Shown here: piece by piece, positions 1 through 6,236 of the stretch
Layout: each line of letters starts with the position of its first letter
How positions within the stretch are numbered: the first letter of the stretch is position 1
Assembly (NCBI GenBank): GCA_902984215.1
Contig: CADWAF010003756.1
Span: 1-13,976, forward strand
Source of the DNA: Willaertia magna
Lineage: Eukaryota; Heterolobosea; Eutetramitea; Acrasida; Naegleriidae
Direction of reading: 5' to 3'
Length of the DNA stretch: 13,976 bases
Notes under the pieces: generated by a model
Told to the model about the DNA's origin: nothing
The model's input: the letters and a program-made list of their open reading frames with translations, nothing else
Database searches by the model: none
Program-made: the position numbers and the translations under genes

Positions 1-394
1 AATAATTACAATTAAAAAAATTATGTTTTAAAATTTAGATAAATTAATTATTAAATAAATTAATAATAATTACAAGTATTTTATTAATAAAAATAAGTAA
101 TAAAATATTAAAAAAATATTAAAGATATTTTTTTTAAATAAAAAATTTCTTATAATAACAATATAATTTATACTGATTTTATTAAAATTTATAAAAAAAA
201 CTATTATTTATTTTTCTTAAAACTAAAAACCATAAAAAATAAAAACTTTTTTAATTATATAAATATTTTAGAATAAAAAATATCATATTTTTTAGTTATT
301 ATTAATTTTTATTAAATATAATAAATTATTTTTATTTAATAAAATATTAAATATTAATTGCAACAAAAAGAAAATATTTTAAATTAATTGTTTC
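1..394. other. Extremely AT-rich intergenic region without a gene
   Basis: I see no gene here. The first 360 bases contain 21 G or C (about 6 percent) and consist of A and T tracts and TTAATAA-like words. Both strands are full of stops and there is no RNA-like GC island. This matches intergenic DNA of AT-extreme amoeba genomes and contrasts sharply with the tRNA that starts at 402. No retroelement coding sequence or long repeat is recognisable next to the tRNA. Confidence 0.8.
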
Positions 395-398
395 AAAA
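395..398 (-). terminator. RNA polymerase III T-tract terminator of tRNA-Tyr
   Basis: On the minus strand a TTTT run follows four bases after the tRNA-Tyr discriminator base. This is the expected position of a Pol III termination signal. In so AT-rich a region T runs are common, so the call rests on position. Confidence 0.6.
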
Positions 399-401
399 CT
401 T

Positions 402-485
402 TCCGATGAGACGGAATCGAACCGCCGACCACAGGATAACAGTGCTTTCTACAGTCCCATGCTCTACCAGCTGAGCTATCATCGG
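402..485 (-). tRNA. trnY(GTA): tRNA-Tyr (anticodon GTA) with an 11-nt intron
   Basis: Read on the minus strand, the acceptor CCGATGA (485-479) pairs with TCATCGG (409-403), with A as discriminator at 402. The D arm is GCTCAGCTGGTAGAGC and includes the A box. The anticodon loop is C-T-G-T-A-G-A, giving anticodon GTA. The T arm GGCGG/CCGTC encloses TTCGATT (B box). Between G37 and A38, the canonical position for eukaryotic tRNA introns, lie 11 extra bases (AAAGCACTGTT). Removing them gives a normal 73-base cloverleaf. The C1-G72 first pair is typical of eukaryotic tRNA-Tyr, a tRNA that very often carries an intron. It is transcribed away from the downstream protein gene, so the roughly 180 bp up to 664 is shared upstream space. 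Confidence 0.95.
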
Positions 486-663
486 TTGCGTTAATGAAGA
501 CTCACTGAAGAAAGTACCGGTTTTTGGAATTTTTTGTTTTTGTATTAAAATCTAAATCAAATTACTGTTTTAAAAATAATACCAACACATCAACAAAATT
601 AAGCACACCTTTTGCCAAAAAATTAATCGGAATTTATTCAAAACAACTATTATCTTTCAAAAT
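486..663. promoter_or_regulatory. Divergent upstream region between tRNA-Tyr and the ESRP-like gene
   Basis: This 178-bp spacer holds the 5' flank of the minus-strand tRNA and the promoter and leader of the RRM gene at 664. I see no gene in it. It contains ACCGGTTTTTG at 516-526, an 11-mer that recurs in intron 3 of the Rab gene (4244-4254). No TATA box can be assigned with confidence in such AT-rich sequence. Confidence 0.4.
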
Positions 664-3588
664 ATGTTCAACAATATTTCTCATTACGACAATATAGTTT
701 TTCTTTGTTTTGACTTTGACAAAGACCCTATAAAAGCCATCGGCGTTTTGATAGTAAAGGAACAAGAAATTATTAGCAAAAATTTAATTGTCATCACAGA
801 AGACACCCCCAGTATTTCTACTGCTCTCAATGTGGTGTTGACTAAAAATCTTCAACAAGCACTTCAAAAGGTAAGTTTTTATTTCAACTGTTGATTTTTT
901 AATTAAACTCTTTCCATCACGCTATTCTTTTTGGCGCCATTATTAACCGGACTCATGTTTACAATTTTCAAACCCAATTACGATTTGTTTCGCGCCTTTT
1001 TTTGTATAATGTGCGGATCCACCAAATTGATTGGGCTCACCAAAATATTTTCGACTCCTATTAATCAATGATAATGATGTAATTTCAAACCCACAACACA
1101 ATTTTAAAATATTAAAAAAAACTTGGGTTTTATTACTTTGGGGGAAACTAATTGTTTTACCAACTAGTTGGATCTTATTCTTTACAAAACTTTCCTAATC
1201 AAACGCAAAGAATTTTGTTTCTGTACATTACCTTGTCAACGTAATTTCACAGCTAAATTACAAGAATTATCCCAACAACATCAAATTAATTTAGCTAATC
1301 ATTACTTTCAAAAAGAAATTATACCTGCTAATTGGATATCAATAACACCAACTTCATTTCCTACAACAACAGCAATTGAAGAACAACAAGAAGAAGAAGA
1401 ACTATTTTTCTCCACAGCACTGCATCGCAATAATAATTTGTCTCCAACAACATTACGTAACACCGTCACTAAATTCGCAGCAACTATCTCACAAGAAAAT
1501 TTATTACCCCTTTGTGAAAAAATGGCAACACAAATGCTTAATAACAGCGAACAGGAACTAAACAATTTCACACAAAGTCAAATTGGAAGTTCTTCACCAT
1601 CCACTTTATTTTCAGATGCTAATAAGGAAAATTTAATGTCTGCCAATGAGAATTTGCATTCATCAACAATGTTCTTATCAAACAATAACAAGGAACAAGA
1701 AGGGAATACTAGTAATAATTTAATACAAAAAGTTAGTAAGAAATTAAGTATTTCTTCTCCTGCTTTTGAACCTCCAGCTCATGTTTTACATCAAACTATT
1801 AAACAAGAAAGAGTATTACTTTCACAACAAGACTCCCAATTAGTTGAAGAATTCAAAACATCAGTCGTTCGTCTAAGAGGATTACCTTGGACCAGTACCG
1901 AAGATGATATCATTGAATTCTTTAAAGAATTTAAATTAGCAAAGAGACCGCCATCTCTAACAAGCCTAGAACAAACTGAAGAAGAAAAAAAGACTACATC
2001 ACCAACAACACCTACTTATGCATCCGTAGTTTTACAAGGAACAAAGAAGGAGAATCAAACTACCAACAGCAATACTGATAATACTTTAGATAGCAATAAT
2101 AATACCTTAGAAAAGCCTGATGTTTTATTAATGTTAAATTATTATGGTAAATCAACTGGTGAAGCCTACGTTAAATTTGAAAATGAAGAAGAATTAGAAA
2201 AGGCTAAGAAAGTAATGGATAAGAAACATTTAGGACATCGTTATATTGAAATATTTAAAAGTACAGAAGAAGAAATGGAACATTCTCGTAGAGTGTTAGA
2301 AAGAAATTTAAAGAATTTAAATCAAAGTAAAATCTTAAAGATGAGAAATGTTCCATTTAGTGCAACAGACGAAGAAATTATTCAATTCTTTAATGGTTTA
2401 GAGATTGCAACAATGAAAAATTCTCTTTTAAAGAAGATTTATTTTGTTGTCAATCCTTTAACTAGAAAAAGAACTGGAGAAGTCTTTGTTGAATTTATTT
2501 CACATGAACAAATGATACAGGCGTCTAAAAGAAATAAAGAAAAGATTAGAAGTAGATATATTGAACTATTTCATAGTTCAATTTCTGAGTTAAGAGCTTC
2601 ACAATATTATTTATATCAACAAGAACAACAACACCAATATAATAATAGAAGAAAAGAAAATAACGAAGATAATAATGAAGAAAGTACATTCAGTGATTTT
2701 GTTATTAAATTAGAAGGTTTACCAAGTGATTTAGATGAAGTTAAAATTGCAGATTGGTTAACAGGATTAGAAATTGCTGACCAAGGAATTCATTTAATAT
2801 TTGATGATGAATATCAATTCACTGGAGAGGCATTCGTTGAATTTTTAACAGAAGAAAGTGTTACAAAAGCATTAGAAAAAGATATTACTGTATTAACCAG
2901 TGCTGATGCAACAGTGAAGAAGAGCGACAAAAAGGAAATGCTTCAATCTTGTGGAATGGAAGAAGAAGAAGAAGACGAAAATAATGCAACTGGCTCAAAT
3001 GATGCTGATATAAATAATGATAGTAATGAAGAATCACAAAATAATGTATTAGAAAATGAGAATGATGAAACAATTATTGAAAATAATGGCGATATAGCAC
3101 AATCTCAACAATTATATAGACAATACAATAACAATAATAGAAAACCAAGAAGATACTATCCAAATTATTATAATAATAGTTTACTATTTAATCCTTACCT
3201 TACAGTACAATTACCAACTTCAGAAATACCTTTACCTTATTATAACCCTTATTATGCAACCATCCTTAATACTGCTGGCGGTTATACAAAACCTTCAATG
3301 CCTAAACCATTTAAATACAAATTATTTGAACATCCAGAAAGAACTTTAAAATTAAGAGGTTTACCATTTAATGCAACAGAGAATGACATCAAAACATTCT
3401 TTGAAGGGTATGATTTTGAAGATGATAGTATTAGATTCAAAATGGACTTTAAAAAGAATAGGCAAACTGGAATTTGTTATGTAAGATTTAAAACTAAAAG
3501 TGAAGCAGAAAGAGCAGCCAATGAAAAAAACAGATGTAATATTGCCAATAGATACATTGAACTTTTTACAATTACACCAAAAACGTAA
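664..3588 (+). CDS. ESRP/Fusilli-like RNA-binding protein with four RRMs (two exons)
   Basis: Exon 1 is 664-870, the intron 871-1167 (GTAAGT...CTAG), and exon 2 1168-3588, predicted at 875 aa. The join is phase 0 and fits an alignment to the N-terminal domain of animal ESRP proteins as I recall it: NLQQALQK runs into a segment with FCFCT (residues 85-89). That domain has an RNase H/DnaQ-like fold; no DEDD set is evident here, so it is probably structural. Hydrophilic N/Q/E-rich residues 115-295 follow. Quasi-RRMs of the hnRNP F/H class come next: RRM1 near 300-434 (RGLPW, TGEAYVKF, HRYIEIF) with an insertion of about 50 residues at 333-385; RRM2 458-540 (RNVPF, TGEVFVEF, RYIELF); RRM3 580-650 (EGLPS, TGEAFVEF, but no RYIEIF-like strand 4); an acidic then Y/N/P-rich linker; RRM4 795-872 (RGLPF, RYIELF). 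Family members bind G-rich RNA and regulate splicing in the nucleus; that role is inferred here. The codon at 1168 is TTG and is an exon boundary, not a start. Confidence 0.88.
930..938. promoter_or_regulatory. E2F-type site TTTGGCGCC in intron 1
   Basis: TTTGGCGCC, preceded by two further T residues, matches the E2F/DP consensus TTTSSCGC. It lies inside intron 1 of the ESRP-like gene, in the GC-richer island. Function is inferred from the motif alone. Confidence 0.4.
988..996. promoter_or_regulatory. E2F-type site TTTCGCGCC in intron 1
   Basis: TTTCGCGCC is a second match to the E2F consensus, 58 bp after the first. CG-containing words are rare in this window, which makes a pair in one intron noteworthy, but the role is unproven. 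Confidence 0.4.
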
Positions 3589-3771
3589 AAACTTCCACTA
3601 CAATTTAAACAATATTTACATAAACAAAACACAAATAAATTATTTTTAATAATTATTAAAAAACTCACAGTTAAGTACAAAAACAGCTTCCTTCACTAAT
3701 TCACTTCGTTTTGACAAATCAATTGTTTCACTTCTGCTTGGAAAAGTGAAAATAAGATCGAGTCAATAAAA
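3589..3771 (+). other. Intergenic spacer: ESRP-like 3' end and Rab upstream region
   Basis: This 183-bp stretch has an AATAAA word at 3634-3639, 46 bp after the ESRP-like stop and suitable as its polyadenylation signal. An inverted repeat lies just before the Rab start. I see no separate gene. Confidence 0.5.
3726..3751. repeat. 8-bp perfect inverted repeat upstream of the Rab ATG
   Basis: TTTCACTT at 3726-3733 is matched by AAGTGAAA at 3744-3751 around a 10-base spacer, ending 20 bases before the Rab start codon. It could form a hairpin in the 5' leader or bind a dimeric protein. Chance occurrence is possible. Confidence 0.45.
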
Positions 3772-4699
3772 ATGCCGTGTTGTCAATCCAATAGCAGTAC
3801 GCCTCAGCCGCAACTAGGTGGCGGAAATGCATTGAATGTTAACGGGAGTGGAAGAAGTAATACTGCCAATAATAACAATGGTAGTTCTCTTAATTTACCA
3901 ATGATGAAAGTAGTGGTTGTTGGCTCTCAAGGGGTAGGAAAAACAAGTTTAGTTCAAAGATTCGTTAATGATGTTTTTACCAATAGATCGGAACCAACGA
4001 TAGGGTATGTTTTGAATCACAATTGTTATATTTATTATGGTTTTTTATATTGATTACATTTATTTTAAATTATTTAATTATAGAGCTGATTTTTTACAAA
4101 GGTAAGATTATTGCTTTTTCATTGTAAAGTTTTTGACAAATAAATTGTTAGAGTGGTTTTAGTAGATGGACAACAAGTAAAATTAAATTTGTGGGATACG
4201 TAAGTACTATTCAAAACTCAATTCTGAACCACTTTTTGAAAAAACCGGTTTTTGTAAAGTGCCGGACAAGAAAAATTCAGATGTAAGTATTAAACATTAT
4301 TAAATTCTTAATACCAAAATTAAATAGCTATAGCCCCAATTTACTATAGAGAAGCAACTGCTATCTTAATTGTATATGACATAACATCAATGGAGTCCTT
4401 TCAAATGTTAGATAAAACGTGGATAAGGTAATTTCAAAAATTAATTTTAAAATTTTAACAATTTTAGAGATTTAAGGGAGAAAGCACCACCAGAAGCAAT
4501 TTTAGTTTTAATAGGAAATAAATTAGATATGCAAGAGAAAAGACAAGTTTCTTTTGATGAAGGTAAAGAATATTGTAAAAGTTTAGGAGCATTAACATTT
4601 GTTGAGGTTTCTGCTAAAATTGATAATGAAAGTAAAATTAATTCTTTATTTGAAAGTGTTGTGAAAGAATATTTAAAAAGAAAGAAATCACAACAATAA
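3772..4699 (+). CDS. Rab-family small GTPase without C-terminal prenylation cysteines (six exons)
   Basis: Exons are 3772-4004, 4084-4101, 4152-4199, 4260-4282, 4328-4427 and 4468-4699, giving 217 aa. Every intron is GT...AG and the joins restore all G motifs: P-loop GSQGVGKTS (51-59), switch I Thr76 in EPTIGADF, WDTAGQE (98-104) with catalytic Gln103, NKLD (158-161) and SAK (189-191). The SIAPIYYREA switch II points to the Rab5/21/22 endocytic group. About 42 N/S/G-rich residues precede the GTPase core and begin MPCC. The C-terminus is KRKKSQQ with no cysteine, so the usual Rab geranylgeranylation is impossible. Plant ARA6/RABF1 is a known Rab that uses N-terminal lipids instead, but it has Gly2 for myristoylation; here residue 2 is Pro, so palmitoylation of Cys3/Cys4 is the plausible anchor (inference). 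No upstream in-frame ATG exists before the stop at 3712-3714. Two exons are only 18 and 23 nt. Confidence 0.93.
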
Positions 4700-4838
4700 T
4701 TTTTAAATGTAACATTAATATCATTGTACAATAATTCTTTTCAATTATAAAACTTTAAATTATTCTTCAATTTTTATACATGAAATCAAAGAACATTACA
4801 AAAGAATCCTTAATAAAAAGTAAAAATAAATAAAAAAA
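4700..4838 (+). other. Intergenic spacer between the Rab and SDR genes
   Basis: These 139 bp are very AT-rich and hold the Rab 3' UTR and the SDR promoter and leader. The run of A residues just before the SDR ATG at 4839 is the only obvious feature. No gene is visible. Confidence 0.5.
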
Positions 4839-5930
4839 ATGACACTAAGAAAGAAATTTATTTTAATAACAGGTGGAAATGGAGGAATTGCAAAATCTGT
4901 TATTCAACAATATGTTAAACAATATTCACAGAAAATTATGAATAATGAAACACCAAAAGAAGGATTAGGTATTATATTTACTGTCCGTAATGATATGATA
5001 GGAAAAGATTTATTACAAAAGGCAAAAAGTAAAGTTTATTGCAGTACATTGTCAATGAATTCAAATAATCAACAAGAAAATAATTATCAACCACAACCAA
5101 TAATGGATACCGGAAAATCTAATAATGGTATTGAATTGTTACCTAATCTTGAAGTACATTATCAATTATTAGATTTAATGAAAGGAAAGAAAGAAATTGA
5201 ACAATGTGTGAAAAGAATTAAATCAGAAATAACACCAAATATTGATATTTTAATTAATAATGCTGCTGTCATGTTAAAGAATGACCAAACAAAAAGTCAA
5301 ACTGACAAAGTAAGAGAAACATTAACTGTTAATTTTTTTTCAGTTGTTGATTTAATTAATAATTGTAAAGAAGAATTAATGAAACATGAAGATGGAGAAA
5401 AAAGAATTTTAAATTTAGGTGCAAGAGTTTGTTGTTTATCACAAAACAAGTACTTACAAGCAATCCCAGAGTTTAATGAGATATTAAGACAAAAGGTTTT
5501 TGAACCAAAAAATTACAAGGATGTGACAATGTCTTCTAAGGATTTGATAAGATTAATACAAGGTTTGACTGCAAAGCCAGAGTACATGGGTGAAAGTTAT
5601 TTAAGTAAAATACCAAAGGTTTTTCCAGATGCACCTTATTTAGTTTCCAAAATAGCTATCCATGCATTGACAAGAATTTTAGCTAAGGAATTACAAAATG
5701 AAAATGTATTAGTGAATGCTTTATATCCAGGACATGTAAGAACAAAGTTAGGTAAGTTGATTTAATTGAAATCTTTATTATTTAATGAATTAGGAGGAGA
5801 AAAAGCACCAATTTTACCGGACACAGCTGCCCAAAATATTATTGAATTTCTTAATAGAGATTTCAAACAAACATACGAAGAACTCAATGGGGGGTTAATT
5901 GCTGATAATAAAGAGCTGCCTTATCTTTAA
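4839..5930 (+). CDS. Short-chain dehydrogenase/reductase, carbonyl-reductase-like (two exons)
   Basis: Exon 1 is 4839-5751, the intron 5752-5793 (42 nt) and exon 2 5794-5930, giving 349 aa. It has an NAD(P)-binding Rossmann fold: TGGNGGIA (11-18) for the dinucleotide, LLDL near 110-113, NNAAV (140-144), the YLVSK catalytic Tyr267/Lys271 pair, and YPGHVRT near 296-302. The wide gap between the strand-5 region and the Tyr, and the PG-x-VRT-x-L-G ending, resemble the CBR1 carbonyl reductase subgroup, which reduces ketones and quinones with NADPH in the cytosol. Deviations: the glycine motif ends GIA instead of GIG, and the strand-5 motif that normally reads N-x-S-S is N-L-G-A (192-195), so the catalytic serine is apparently absent. 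There is an N/Q-rich insertion at about 66-100. Substrate cannot be told; reduced or altered catalysis is possible. Splicing replaces the short read-through end with GGEKAPILPD..., as expected for the family. Confidence 0.9.
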
Positions 5931-6002
5931 TTGCTCAAATTGCACAAAACACATTCGCCTTTCTATTAAAAGATGTGCCATATTTTGTCTACTTGTACAG
6001 AA

Positions 6003-6082
6003 GATGCGATGGTCGAGTGGTCTAAGACGTTAGATTAAGGCTCTAATCCGCAAGGGCGTGGGTTCAAATCCCACTCGCATCA
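6003..6082 (+). tRNA. trnL(AAG): tRNA-Leu (anticodon AAG)
   Basis: Acceptor GATGCGA (6003-6009) pairs with TCGCATC (6075-6081), discriminator A at 6082. The D arm is GTC...GAC. The anticodon stem TTAGA/TCTAA encloses loop TTAAGGC, giving anticodon AAG (CUU codons). A long variable arm (CCGC...GGGCG region) marks a class II tRNA. T stem GTGGG/CCCAC surrounds TTCAAAT. A73 is normal for leucine. There is no intron. Confidence 0.95.
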
Positions 6083-6084
6083 AG

Positions 6085-6088
6085 TTTT
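6085..6088 (+). terminator. RNA polymerase III T-tract terminator of tRNA-Leu
   Basis: TTTT begins three bases after the tRNA-Leu discriminator, the usual position for Pol III termination. Confidence 0.7.
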
Positions 6089-6189
6089 GTTAGTATACTG
6101 GGGAATCGTTTTGATGTAATTTTTAAATTTCTCTTCATTTCAATTTTTTTTTTGATTTAATTTCTAATTCGAAAAATATTTTAAAATGT

Positions 6190-6203
6190 AAATTGCGCAA
6201 TTT
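6190..6203. promoter_or_regulatory. 14-bp perfect palindrome AAATTGCGCAATTT upstream of the F-box/LRR gene
   Basis: The palindrome is centred about 40 bp before the ATG at 6237. Its core TTGCGCAA is the ideal palindromic C/EBP-type bZIP target, and such a CG-containing core is rare in this AT-rich spacer. It is a reasonable dimeric transcription-factor site, but no factor is identified. Confidence 0.4.
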
Positions 6204-6236
6204 AGTCTTAGGTTCTGCACTATTGAAAAGAACAAA

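Larger units (their letters stand above)
871..1167 (+). other. Unusually long first intron of the ESRP-like gene
   Basis: The intron is 297 nt against 40-80 nt for most others here. After the donor there is no AG dinucleotide until the acceptor CTAG at 1166-1167, so the acceptor choice is forced. The middle (about 905-1075) is clearly less AT-rich than the flanks and contains two E2F-type words, a directly repeated TTTCAAACCCA (966-976 and 1083-1093), and an inverted AAACCCAA/TTGGGTTT pair (970-977 and 1123-1130). Two plus-strand frames stay open for about 160 nt but neither joins an exon. It may be a regulatory intron or may host a small RNA; neither can be shown from sequence. Confidence 0.75.
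6083..6236 (+). other. Intergenic spacer upstream of the F-box/LRR gene
   Basis: This 154-bp stretch carries the tRNA-Leu terminator, a T-rich tract and the palindrome at 6190-6203 before the F-box/LRR start codon. No coding or RNA gene is visible. Confidence 0.5.

Noticed and set aside
903..1068. Two overlapping open frames, one with a membrane-like segment, inside intron 1
   Set aside because: Neither joins an exon by a usable splice site, neither shows a recognisable family, and both lie between the donor and the only possible acceptor.
1089..1096. ACCCACAA, which matches the dictyostelid upstream element of small RNA genes
   Set aside because: No RNA-like gene follows at the expected distance; the sequence there is coding exon 2. 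The word is short enough to be chance.
1168..1170. Start codon of the RRM protein at 1168
   Set aside because: The codon is TTG and follows a forced splice acceptor CTAG. Joining to 664-870 in phase 0 restores an ESRP-like N-terminal domain.
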